A stretch of 16,673 bases of DNA from JBCCRH01 sp039208045 (GCA_039208045.1 JBCCRH010000078.1:1-16673); one strand, 5' to 3'. Numbered from the stretch's first letter, positions 8,801 through 15,591 are shown. Notes: a model not told the origin generated them from the letters alone. Program-made: numbers and translations.

Positions 8801-9111
8801 TCCTCTCTGCTTGCCAGACGGGCACAGGCGAGCTTCAACGAGGCGAGGGCATTATCAGCCTAGCTCGGGCGTTTGCATACGCTGGCGCTAAAAGTATTAT
8901 TACTACCCTTTGGAATGTCAACGATGCGAAGACTAAAGATGTCATGAACAGTTTTCACCTCAACCTAAAGCAGGGCAATACCAAGGATGTAGCACTTTGG
9001 AAAGCACAAAAAGAGTACTTGAAAAAACATAAAGGGGCATTAGCCAATCCATTTTACTGGGCTCCTTTTATTGGGGTTGGCGATATGGGCCGTTTAGGCG
9101 CGTCAAACTGA
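5848..9111 (+). CDS. exported TPR-CHAT protein (caspase-like peptidase)
   Basis: A 1087-residue protein. The signal peptide is about residues 1-22 (cleavage after LAA). Kinesin-light-chain-type TPRs run from about 35 to 480, with recurrent LGxxHP and A-x-x-Y-x-x-A-L-x-I patterns. A helical linker follows to about 690, then a C-terminal CHAT domain at about 760-1080. The caspase-like dyad is intact: His942 in HLATHGE and Cys989 in LSACQTGTGE. CHAT domains are clan CD cysteine peptidases. The signal peptide places this one in the periplasm or on the surface, unlike cytoplasmic TPR-CHAT partners of gasdermins or type III-E CRISPR effectors. Its neighbours are an ECF sigma/anti-sigma pair and a barrel protein. 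Base composition is AT-rich from about 5970 to 7560 and balanced afterwards, so the TPR half and CHAT half may have different histories. Substrate is unknown; the anti-sigma outer domain is a plausible one. Confidence 0.9.
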   Translation: MKTIFSLLVFWCLLFSFNTLAAQEELVEVDTALARQYLEEGKKLVKKKQFEAAITEQKKALAIIENSFGKQHPRTALAHKDIALTYELRGDFQKAIDHYLTGSNIQIYNLGEKSIEVSDTYQDIGATYEYLSKIDEAIKYKKKSLAIRLAILPKMHIKVSHAYNNLGYALYLNGEYHQAKKNYEYGLYIKQNLFEENHPELTICFKNIANTYSALSMPDSAIFYFNLALESSLAYHERPTLGVARLYQDLGAYYYTIGHYKNAQQFTQKSLDISIEYLGSMHPDVGDVLTNMGAIHFATSEYENAFKAMSKSLMIQIDKLGSEKNYRIAGLYMSLSTILLATNKDEPAIELCKKALKIYKETLGNSHPAIALCYSQLGRTFLKLKNYSSAYNYFQKSLRIRTENLGENHIDVGQSYYQLGTYFLEQDSINSAISFLEKALSIHKGINEEGITALMPSIYQFLAHAYSLQQNHQTADSIYFEALKSTGYQERASFDNISLITELIDILKFHSNFYRELYHQSKLKENLYKSYLQGNQALSATNYQFKEISPSSQAVKSQYAKTIYEMMVLTNNLLYQTTDSSHYQTEAFTFAERSKALLLYQAMQESQALQYAGIPDSLLQKEYDLRVNISYYDQKRQEAFSRGLVETDSMVLDISSTLFDLNQTYDSLKTLFETQYPQYYQLKYDLSTVDVAEVQQSLLASDQTMLEYFVGDSSIFVFTINQEDYEIVEIKKDFPLNEWVDQMRKGMYAQFGEVQGADSLYANSTYSANQYAEAAFQLYDKLLAPVAPKLKQRVLIIPDGVLGYIPFQALLTKPPQKAYRYHQHAYFGSDHPISYSYSATLWKEMRQKEHQQKPQKSVLAVAPYYDGTLYTLDSLYLEELEALGIQEDLQTRTAFAPLKYSGEEAFFASELWEGDYLDQAAATEAQFMQRAKDYRILHLATHGEANDQIGEYAFLAFTEIPDSLENELLYVKDIYNLSLNADLVILSACQTGTGELQRGEGIISLARAFAYAGAKSIITTLWNVNDAKTKDVMNSFHLNLKQGNTKDVALWKAQKEYLKKHKGALANPFYWAPFIGVGDMGRLGASN

Positions 9112-9183
9112 TTTTCCACTTGGCGTAAAAAGTCACAACATTGGCCCAAAGGGTCAAGCCTCCCCCGCCGTTTTCCTCCAATT

Positions 9184-9212
9184 TTGTTGCTGTAACATTA
9201 AAACAGTAACAA
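9184..9212 (+). promoter_or_regulatory. inverted repeat directly before the DUF1772 start codon
   Basis: TTGTTGCTGT (9184-9193) and ACAGTAACAA (9203-9212) are complementary at 9 of 10 positions, with a 9-nt loop, and end one base before the ATG at 9214. Position suggests an operator for a dimeric repressor or an mRNA hairpin that hides the start codon. No regulator gene is adjacent. Confidence 0.4.
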
Positions 9213-9213
9213 C

Positions 9214-9708
9214 ATGGAAGTCTCTATCAAATCAATCACGTTATTTTCAGCTATTTTACTCACGGGCTTGTCCGCAGGCCTTTTCTATGCGTGGATGGTG
9301 TCCGTCATTCCGGGCACGCGCAAGGTAATCGATACGACCTACTTGGAGAGCATGCAGTCCATCAATCGGGCCATCCTCAATCCCGCTTTCTTTATCGTTT
9401 TTATGGGGAGTGTGGTGCTCTTGGCAATTAGTACCATCCAGCACTATCAAAATGGCTCTTTATTTTGGTACTTGTTGGTGGCCACTGTCACGTATTTGAT
9501 CGGCACTTTTGGAGTGACCATTTTCGGAAACGTACCCCTAAATGATGCCCTTGATGTACTTCAACTGGAAGAACTTAGCCCATCAAAAATGGCGCAGTTT
9601 CGCAAATCCTACGAAAGCAAATGGAATCGCTGGCACCTCATCCGAACCGTCTTTTCCGTGCTTTCTTTTATATTCGCACTGATCACGCTATTTTCCGAAT
9701 CCAACTAA
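9214..9708 (+). CDS. DUF1772 family four-helix membrane protein
   Basis: A 164-residue integral membrane protein with four hydrophobic helices at about residues 8-30, 55-76, 82-102 and 140-160. The motif order fits DUF1772 (anthrone-oxygenase-like) proteins: an N-terminal AGLFYAWMVSVIPG, the central FGNVPLNDAL loop with its conserved Asn-x-Pro-Leu-Asn, and a C-terminal W-x-x-WHLIRT. Fungal relatives act on anthrones, but most bacterial members have no known activity. It ends 7 bp before the flavoprotein gene downstream, so the pair is probably one operon, perhaps a redox function split between a membrane and a soluble protein. Confidence 0.85.
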   Translation: MEVSIKSITLFSAILLTGLSAGLFYAWMVSVIPGTRKVIDTTYLESMQSINRAILNPAFFIVFMGSVVLLAISTIQHYQNGSLFWYLLVATVTYLIGTFGVTIFGNVPLNDALDVLQLEELSPSKMAQFRKSYESKWNRWHLIRTVFSVLSFIFALITLFSESN

Positions 9709-9715
9709 CACCACC

Positions 9716-11101
9716 ATGCGCACCTACGACCACATCATCCTCGGCACCGGCCAAGCTACGGGCACCCTTTTGGGCAAACTCATTCCTACCGGCGATTCCA
9801 TTGCCGTCATCGAAGCGGCGAAAGTGGGTGGGAGCTGTGTCAACTACGGCTGCACGCCAACGAAGACGCTAGTAGCCAGTGCCAAAGCCTTCCACCAAGC
9901 CAAACGAGGCGATTTTTATGGCTTTTCGGCCAACGACCTACAGCTGGACTATGCGAAAGTACGGGCGCGGATGAATGCGGTGCGCAACGGAAGTAGCGAT
10001 GGGCTGCGCAATTGGATGGAAGGAGCCGAGAACGTGGATTTGATCGAAGGCTTTGGAACCTTCACAGGGCCTAAGACGATCAAAGTAGGCGAGCAGGAAC
10101 TGAGTGGAGGCAATATTTACATCAATGTGGGCACAAGCCCGCGCGTGCCCAGCATTAGCGGTATCGATCAAGTGCCCTGGCTCGATAGTGCGCGCTTGCT
10201 GGATCAGGAAACCCTACCCAAGCACCTCATCATTTTGGGAGGCGGCTATATCGGAGCAGAGTTTGCGCAAGTCTATCGGCGCTTTGGCGCGGGGGTCACA
10301 ATTGTGCAGCGCGCCGAGCAGCTCATGCCACGGGAGGATAAAGATGTAGCTGATGCCATCCAGGCCGTTCTCGAAGAAGAAGGTGTCCGAGTCATTTGTG
10401 GAGCAGATGCGATAGCTGTTGAGCATAAAAATGGCAACACTCAATTGGGATTAATCACAGCAAGTGGAGAAATAACCGTAGAAGGCTCCGACCTCTTAAT
10501 TGCCATCGGAAGAGTCCCCAACACCGCCAAGCTAAACCTCGATGCTGCTGGCATCGCCGTCAATAAACGCGGCTATATCGAAGTAGACGACTACTGCCGC
10601 ACAGGCGTAGAAGGCGTCTTTGCCTTAGGCGACGTCAATGGCCAAGGCGCTTTTACCCATACTTCCGTAAATGACGCAGAGATCGTGCTCGACTACCTTT
10701 TTGGCGGCGACCGCAAGATTTCCGACCGCATCCCTATCTACGGGCTGTTTACAGATCCCCCACTGGGCCGCGTCGGCCTATCAGAAAAAGAAGCCCTAGC
10801 CGCTGGCAAAAAGGTACTCAAAGCCACCCACCCGATGGCTGAAATCAGCCGCGCCAAAGAAATGGGCGAAACCAAAGGCTTCGCCAAACTACTGGTAGAT
10901 GGCGAGACCGACCTCATCCTCGGCGCCGCCATCCTGGGCGTCGGAGGCGATGAAATCATCAATATGTTTGCTGCCATTATGCACAGCCAAATCCCCTGCC
11001 GCAATTACCGAAAGGTAGTGCTCGTACACCCCACCGTATCCGAATTGATGCCTTGGATTTTGGATGGGATCAAGGAAGCGATGGGGCAGCAGGAAAGCTA
11101 A
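9716..11101 (+). CDS. class I FAD pyridine nucleotide-disulfide oxidoreductase (MerA/Lpd-like)
   Basis: A 461-residue flavoprotein of the lipoamide dehydrogenase/glutathione reductase/mercuric reductase family. The FAD site is GTGQATG (residues 10-16); the redox-active disulfide is CVNYGC (Cys41, Cys46); the NAD(P) Rossmann motif is GGGYIG (175-180); the second FAD motif is ALGD (303-306). The C-terminal dimer-interface motif is HPTVSE, with the catalytic His438 and Glu443. The N-terminal HMA domain and the C-terminal vicinal Cys pair of mercuric reductase are both absent, so Hg(II) reduction is unlikely, and no lipoyl enzyme genes are nearby. It probably reduces an unknown disulfide or quinone-like substrate with NAD(P)H. 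Co-transcription with the DUF1772 gene 7 bp upstream is likely. Annotation pipelines would often call it 'mercuric reductase'. Confidence 0.9.
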   Translation: MRTYDHIILGTGQATGTLLGKLIPTGDSIAVIEAAKVGGSCVNYGCTPTKTLVASAKAFHQAKRGDFYGFSANDLQLDYAKVRARMNAVRNGSSDGLRNWMEGAENVDLIEGFGTFTGPKTIKVGEQELSGGNIYINVGTSPRVPSISGIDQVPWLDSARLLDQETLPKHLIILGGGYIGAEFAQVYRRFGAGVTIVQRAEQLMPREDKDVADAIQAVLEEEGVRVICGADAIAVEHKNGNTQLGLITASGEITVEGSDLLIAIGRVPNTAKLNLDAAGIAVNKRGYIEVDDYCRTGVEGVFALGDVNGQGAFTHTSVNDAEIVLDYLFGGDRKISDRIPIYGLFTDPPLGRVGLSEKEALAAGKKVLKATHPMAEISRAKEMGETKGFAKLLVDGETDLILGAAILGVGGDEIINMFAAIMHSQIPCRNYRKVVLVHPTVSELMPWILDGIKEAMGQQES

Positions 11102-11113
11102 GGGATAAAAGCG

Positions 11114-11158
11114 ATGCGGAGAATAAACGCCATAATCTCCTTAAATATGCGGAGAATA
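11114..11158 (+). promoter_or_regulatory. iterated repeats upstream of fic (putative operator)
   Basis: ATGCGGAGAATA occurs twice as a perfect 12-bp direct repeat (11114-11125 and 11147-11158), 33 bp apart, or about three helical turns. Between them TCTCC (11136-11140) is the inverted form of GGAGA, giving three half-sites in the order forward, reverse, forward. The second repeat ends 14 bp before the fic start. Position suggests an operator. The Fic protein itself has a C-terminal winged-helix-like region and could be the regulator. Confidence 0.5.
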
Positions 11159-11172
11159 GCTAACTTTATAAG

Positions 11173-12273
11173 ATGCCAAAATACATCTACCAATCCCCAA
11201 CCTGGCCAAATTTCACTTGGGATGAACCAGCCATTCAACTTACCCTAGGCAAGGTCAGACACCTGCAAGGGAAGCTCTTTGGCCAAATGAGTACGTTAGG
11301 TTTTTCTGTGAGAGAAGAGACCCTATTATCAACACTCACTGTTGATGTGCTGAAATCGTCAGAAATTGAGGGGGAACATCTTAACTATGAGCAAGTACGA
11401 TCATCGATTGCTCGAAGATTAGGATTAGACTATAACGATACGATCCATCCTAGCCGAGATGTCGAGGGCGTGGTAGAAATGATGCTAGATGCCACACAAA
11501 ATTTTGATGCCCCATTGACTGAAGAGCGATTATTCAACTGGCATGCTGCCCTATTTCCAGCCGGAAGAAGTGGAATGCTCACCATTGAAACCGCATGCTA
11601 CAGGACTGGTGAAATGCAGATTGTATCTGGTCCTATGGGAAGAGAAACGATCCACTATACTGCTCCACCTCCCAGTCAAATGAAAAAGGAAATGGAGGTA
11701 TTCTTAGATTGGTTTAATACCCATTCGAGCTTAGATTTAGTCATTAAATCGGCCATTGCGCATTTTTGGTTTATCATTATACACCCTTTTGATGATGGCA
11801 ATGGCAGAATAGCTAGGGCTCTATCCGATTTGTTATTGGCAAAATCAGACAATAGTTCATTTAGATTTTACAGCCTTTCCAATCAAATACTAGTCGAAAG
11901 AAAAGCCTACTATAAAATATTACAAGAGGTACAACATAGTGAAGGAGATATAACGGAATGGATTGCTTGGTTTTTAAACTGTTTATATCGAGCACTAACA
12001 GCCACGGAGCGTGCCATAGAAAGGGTACTTAGAAAAACTCGATTTTGGGATATACACAAAGAGACAGCCTTAAACAGCAGACAACGTTTGATGCTCAATA
12101 AATTATTAGATGGGTTTAAAGGAAAACTCAAAACATCAAAATGGGCGAAAATCACCAAATGTTCTCAGGATACCGCCCTGCGCGATATTAAAGATTTAAT
12201 AGCGAAAGGAATCTTAAAGCAAGAAGAATCTGGAGGAAGAAGTACCAACTATGAGTTGACGGATTTTGAATAA
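11173..12273 (+). CDS. class II Fic-domain AMP-transferase
   Basis: A 366-residue protein. An N-terminal DUF4172-like helical domain carries the inhibitory helix motif SSEIEG (Ser62...Glu66-Gly67), matching (S/T)xxxE(G/N) of class II Fic proteins. The catalytic loop HPFDDGNGRIAR (204-215) is complete, with His204, the acidic residue, both glycines and Arg. The C-terminal ~70 residues look like a winged-helix domain (TKCSQDTALRDIKDLIAKG, then a wing ending in the Tyr-Glu-Leu strand). Fic enzymes transfer AMP from ATP to Ser/Thr/Tyr of a target protein, and the inhibitory Glu66 should hold it inactive until relieved. No Fic partner gene lies next to it, so it is self-inhibited rather than a two-gene toxin/antitoxin. 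It is AT-richer than its neighbours (37% GC in 11701-11760 against 53% in 10861-10920), and it converges on the helicase gene with 4 bp between stops. Confidence 0.92.
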   Translation: MPKYIYQSPTWPNFTWDEPAIQLTLGKVRHLQGKLFGQMSTLGFSVREETLLSTLTVDVLKSSEIEGEHLNYEQVRSSIARRLGLDYNDTIHPSRDVEGVVEMMLDATQNFDAPLTEERLFNWHAALFPAGRSGMLTIETACYRTGEMQIVSGPMGRETIHYTAPPPSQMKKEMEVFLDWFNTHSSLDLVIKSAIAHFWFIIIHPFDDGNGRIARALSDLLLAKSDNSSFRFYSLSNQILVERKAYYKILQEVQHSEGDITEWIAWFLNCLYRALTATERAIERVLRKTRFWDIHKETALNSRQRLMLNKLLDGFKGKLKTSKWAKITKCSQDTALRDIKDLIAKGILKQEESGGRSTNYELTDFE

Positions 12274-12277
12274 CCCC

Positions 12278-14944
12278 CTACCCCCAAGTCACCTGCGCCC
12301 CCGGCAGCACATCATAACACCCCCGACTGCGACGCACAAACAACTTACGGTTATACGGATCATCGCGCTCAACCTCATTCTTGGAAAGAATGCTGTTGAC
12401 ATATTGCCGCTTCCGGCGGTAGTCGGGCAGTAGTGAGGAGGGCATTTCTTCAATAATTTGCATAAAGTCATCCATCAGCAGGCAGCGCTTGGAAACGAAG
12501 TCATCGGGCGCAAAGACATCCAAGCGTATCGCGTTGAGCACATTGTAGAGGAAAAACTCCATGCTTTTGCGGTTGATGATGTAGAGGCGGCCATCGTAGC
12601 GGCATTGCCCGGCCGAGGGGGCCAGCTTGGGGTACCAGGTTTCGAGCATAAAAGCATTAACTTGGCGGCGATCGTAGCCTAAAATCAGGTGCTGCAAGGC
12701 GGTGCGCCCCAGCTGGTCCTGCCGACTCAGACTCGCATCTTTTTCTATGAAATAATAAAGCATCTCGGTTTTGCCATGCTGTGCAGCCACCATTAGCCCC
12801 GTCATGCCCGCTGCTGCATCGGGTAGGTCTACGCCAAATTTTCCGATCAGGTGCTCTACCTTTTTGCGGTTCTTATTGCGCACGTGAGTGACTAGTTGTT
12901 TTTGTGCCTTCTGGTACTCGCCCACATACTGCTTAGCGGGGCCATAGTTCAACTCCCGGTGCAAGCGCTGCACCAAGTCGATACGGTGGCGCGTGCGCGC
13001 AAATAGGAAGAGGCGCTCCACGTCTTTAGTGGTATGACTTTCTTCTGGGTCAAATATCCGCTCTTCCAGCAACTCGGCCTCCTCTGCCCCCACAAACTCA
13101 ATGCCGCGCAAGCGGGCCCGGATCGCCTCCGCCTGCTCAAACTTACCCTGTAGCTCCAGGCGGCGCGCTTCTTCCAGCCATTCTTGCTCACCACTGGTCT
13201 GCTGCTTAATCTTTACTTCCTCCTGCGTCTCCATCACACCAAGCAGTTGCAGCAGCTCGTTTTTGGTTTTAGTTTCCACAATATGCACATTCTCCACCGC
13301 ACGAGTAAAGGCTACATAGAGTGAATTGATATAGAATTTATACGCTTCCTGATCCTTATTCGTCTTGTCCTTGGCGCGGGAGTAGCGGAGGTTTTCATCC
13401 AACAAATCCGCCTCGCTCACCCCTTTGGCAATGGTGCGGAAGGAACTGTCGTGATCGCTAATAAAATTGACCAAAATAATATTGTCGTACTCCAAACCCT
13501 TCGCCTCCTGAATGGTAAAGACCAGCGGCGTCTTAAAATCCTTAGCTACACGGACTTTTTGCTGCTTATCCAGCACCAGCACAGCAAACTTGGCGGAGTC
13601 CTGCGTCCGCTTGTTCAGCTCTTTACGCACCTTCTCGCTATCGGGATAAAAGTGAATCTGGCCTTCCTTTTCCGCTACCGTATTGATCAGATAGGTACTT
13701 TCTTTATCGATAGAGCCAAAGCGCGCATTTTTGACCTTGAGCAGGTCATTCGACAGCTTGGTTACGCGCTGGGAGTTGCGGTAGTTGGTCTTAAGAATAC
13801 GCAGCGCACTGCCCTTCAAATCCTGATTGAAAAACAAACTTTTGATCTTCGACCAAGAGAAAAAGTTGGGATGTACAATCTGATTAGCATCCCCGCTCAG
13901 CAAAAAGTTGCCCGGCGTTTTCAGAGATTTTAAAATCAGCAACAACTGGATATTCGTCACATCCTGCACCTCATCTACAATGATGAAATCATACTTGGCC
14001 ACCACCCGCTCCATATATCGATAAGCCACCATATTGCTATCGTAATAGCCGCCCTCCTTCAAGAAGCGCAAGTACCGCTCAAACAAATCGTACACCTTGC
14101 TCCGCTCATTCCCTAAGAAAATAGACTGCTTCACCCCCAGCTCCTCATAGCGCTCGCGGCTCAAAAATTCCGCGTCCGTCACCGAGCCCGTCAGCACCCC
14201 CTTGAATTCCTCAAACAACTTATACGGCTCCTTAAACTTAAAGCGCTGCCGGGGCCCCCGCTCGTACCAGCGCTCAAAACTGCGGTAGTCCAGCTCCTTC
14301 CCTTCTGGAATTTGTATGCCCTCCAGGTACTCCCGAAAAGACAGGAAATCAATTTCCTGCTTCGGATTTTCGTAGCCATACGAGCCATAGATACGCTGCG
14401 CATTTTCCACCAGATAGGGCGAGAGCGATACATAGGCCACATGCCCCGGATAGCCCTTCATCTTTTCCAGCGTCAGCGCCGTCTTGCCACTCCCCGCCGA
14501 GCCAATAATGATCAGCGGCGCAGGCAAATTATAAATCTCTTCCTGCTCACTATCCAACGAAATCACCTTATCCAGCAAATGAAAGCGCTTGGTCGTGGGA
14601 TTCACATAGCGGATGGGCGCCACCACCTCTTCGGCCACCTCGGCAGGGCTGACCACCTCACTAAAGTGGTTCTCCTTCACCGCCGCCCCCCGCAAAAATC
14701 GAGACTTCTCATACGCATGATTCGGAATAACTTCCAACAACAAAATATACGTCTCCCCCTGATGCTTCGCCAATTGAAACAGCAGCCGACTCTCCCGATC
14801 CAGCTTCGCCCGAAAGTACCCGAAGTTCTTCAGCTTCTTCACCTCTGCGGATTTGAAGTCGCCTTCCCGCAACATTTGTTCCACTTTCTTCAGCTTACTA
14901 CTTAAGCCCTTCGCCGAAAATTCATTGTACTTTAATAGCTTCAT
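12278..14944 (-). CDS. RelE-like / UvrD-type helicase / ankyrin fusion protein
   Basis: I start the protein at the ATG at 14942-14944 (888 residues, MKLLKYNEF...). The frame stays open to 15061, but the extra 39 residues look non-coding. Residues 1-85 resemble a RelE/ParE fold (KKLKNFGYFRAKLDRESRLL, then ILLLEVIPNHAYEK). A superfamily 1 helicase follows: Walker A GSAGSGKT (148-155), Walker B IIVDEVQD (321-328), GDANQ (351-355), NYRN (387-390), motif V IQEAKGLE (478-485) and motif VI YVAFTRA (543-549). Residues 588-614 resemble a UVR-like helical hairpin (RRLELQGKFEQAEAIRARL). About 683-756 hold ankyrin repeats (GMTGLMVAAQHGKTEMLYYF, then GRTALQHLI). The C-terminal ~130 residues match nothing I recognise. 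The protein should act on nucleic acid in the cytoplasm. Its modular form, size and isolation recall antiviral helicase proteins, which is an inference. Confidence 0.88.
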   Translation of the reverse strand: MKLLKYNEFSAKGLSSKLKKVEQMLREGDFKSAEVKKLKNFGYFRAKLDRESRLLFQLAKHQGETYILLLEVIPNHAYEKSRFLRGAAVKENHFSEVVSPAEVAEEVVAPIRYVNPTTKRFHLLDKVISLDSEQEEIYNLPAPLIIIGSAGSGKTALTLEKMKGYPGHVAYVSLSPYLVENAQRIYGSYGYENPKQEIDFLSFREYLEGIQIPEGKELDYRSFERWYERGPRQRFKFKEPYKLFEEFKGVLTGSVTDAEFLSRERYEELGVKQSIFLGNERSKVYDLFERYLRFLKEGGYYDSNMVAYRYMERVVAKYDFIIVDEVQDVTNIQLLLILKSLKTPGNFLLSGDANQIVHPNFFSWSKIKSLFFNQDLKGSALRILKTNYRNSQRVTKLSNDLLKVKNARFGSIDKESTYLINTVAEKEGQIHFYPDSEKVRKELNKRTQDSAKFAVLVLDKQQKVRVAKDFKTPLVFTIQEAKGLEYDNIILVNFISDHDSSFRTIAKGVSEADLLDENLRYSRAKDKTNKDQEAYKFYINSLYVAFTRAVENVHIVETKTKNELLQLLGVMETQEEVKIKQQTSGEQEWLEEARRLELQGKFEQAEAIRARLRGIEFVGAEEAELLEERIFDPEESHTTKDVERLFLFARTRHRIDLVQRLHRELNYGPAKQYVGEYQKAQKQLVTHVRNKNRKKVEHLIGKFGVDLPDAAAGMTGLMVAAQHGKTEMLYYFIEKDASLSRQDQLGRTALQHLILGYDRRQVNAFMLETWYPKLAPSAGQCRYDGRLYIINRKSMEFFLYNVLNAIRLDVFAPDDFVSKRCLLMDDFMQIIEEMPSSLLPDYRRKRQYVNSILSKNEVERDDPYNRKLFVRRSRGCYDVLPGAQVTWG

Positions 14945-15106
14945 ACTTGATGAATCGAGTTTTGGTAACTGGTATATTTGTAGGAATCGGTAAGTAAAGT
15001 AAAAATTGGGGAAATCGCATCGGGTGGGGGTAATTTTTTCTTTGAAATGTGCAGGCTGCAACTCCGCTTGGTACTGGATAGGTTAAAAAAAGCCAGGCAA
15101 GCACCA

Positions 15107-15123
15107 GCGGATTTGCAATCCGC
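15107..15123. repeat. 17-nt REP-like palindrome (copy B)
   Basis: GCGGATT-TGC-AATCCGC is a perfect 7-bp inverted repeat with a 3-nt loop, within the 516-bp non-coding stretch 14945-15460. It matches the copy at 1826-1842 in its central ten bases apart from one loop change, and paired changes keep the stem intact, a mark of selection for the hairpin. The part of the stretch to its left (14945-15100) shows nothing else I can interpret. Confidence 0.6.
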
Positions 15124-15150
15124 GAGATCAGAACCCAGGACTAACCAAGG

Positions 15151-15459
15151 CTTAGCACTGACTAGGTACTTACAGCTTGCCCACCTATGGGGGCAGAGCT
15201 AGGCACGCACTAGTTTGTTACAGACAGTCTGTCCCTACAGGACAGCAGCTACTGGGCATAATTATGAGGATATTGTCCTGTAGGGACAACCTGCCTATAA
15301 CTCTACAGTTAGTACACTGACCTGCCCCCGAAGGCGGGCAAGCTGTAAGTTTAGTAGCATATTACTCCACTGAGTACAGGCTAAGCTTTATGGAACAAAA
15401 CATGCCTAGTGGTTCCACTTGCACTGGGCAAGTTTGCAGACTATCTACTGCAAGGTAGA
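15151..15459. repeat. palindrome-rich element with a 183-bp imperfect palindrome
   Basis: Three pairs of perfect arms share one centre at 15259: ACTTACAGCTTGCCC (15168-15182) with its reverse complement at 15336-15350; GGGGGCAG (15189-15196) with 15322-15329; and TGTCCCTACAGGACA (15230-15244) with 15274-15288. CTTAGC (15151-15156) and GCTAAG (15380-15385) extend it with an offset. To the right lie simple hairpins: TGGAAC/GTTCCA (15391-15417), CTTGC/GCAAG (15418-15432) and TCTAC/GTAGA (15444-15459). No protein-coding frame is evident. It resembles a MITE or a compound REP element, or a structured RNA. It ends right where a DGR accessory gene is cut short. Confidence 0.6.
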
Positions 15460-15460
15460 C

Positions 15461-15589
15461 CTATGAATCGTTACTGCTAATAAGCTCCTGCTCCACTTGA
15501 AGTATCTTATTCCCACGTAAAAAAGCATTAAGTGCTTCATTGATAGCTTCGCCCTCTACTATTGGAACACTAAAGATTTTGAATTGCAT
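15461..15589 (-). pseudogene. truncated DGR accessory gene (HRDC-type), N-terminal fragment
   Basis: A 42-codon frame from ATG (15587-15589) to TAG (15461-15463). The peptide starts MQFKIFSVPIVEGEAINEAL and continues with NAFLRGNKILQVEQELIS. From memory this is the start of the HRDC-containing accessory protein that sits next to the reverse transcriptase in many bacterial DGRs, whose full length is several-fold greater and continues with an aromatic strand of the YWCFC type. Here the similarity stops after about 40 residues, and the sequence beyond is the palindromic element, so the gene appears broken. It lies on the same strand as, and 153 bp downstream of, the putative DGR target gene, the expected order. 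No reverse transcriptase follows. A short stand-alone gene is the alternative. Confidence 0.6.
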
Positions 15590-15591
15590 TT

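Noticed and set aside
5848..9111. TPR-CHAT partner of a bacterial gasdermin or a type III-E CRISPR effector
   Set aside because: No gasdermin-like or Cas gene is adjacent, and the signal peptide points to export, whereas those partners act in the cytoplasm.
9716..11101. Mercuric reductase
   Set aside because: No N-terminal heavy-metal domain, no C-terminal Cys pair and no mer genes nearby; only the general flavoenzyme family is supported.
13451..13933. A 160-codon open frame on the plus strand
   Set aside because: Antisense to the helicase motifs IV-V region, with no recognisable protein signature; a by-product of codon bias.
14312..14905. A 197-codon open frame on the plus strand
   Set aside because: It lies antisense to the helicase gene, whose frame carries conserved motifs; the antisense product is Arg/Leu/His-rich without any recognisable domain.
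14973..14980. TATATTTG, a match to the Bacteroidota -7 promoter consensus TAnnTTTG, on the plus strand
   Set aside because: It points away from the helicase gene into non-coding sequence, the upstream TTG spacing is poor, and a single 8-mer is expected by chance.
15151..15459. CRISPR array or integron attC sites
   Set aside because: There are no regularly spaced direct repeats; the structure is concentric inverted repeats, and no Cas or integrase gene is in the window.
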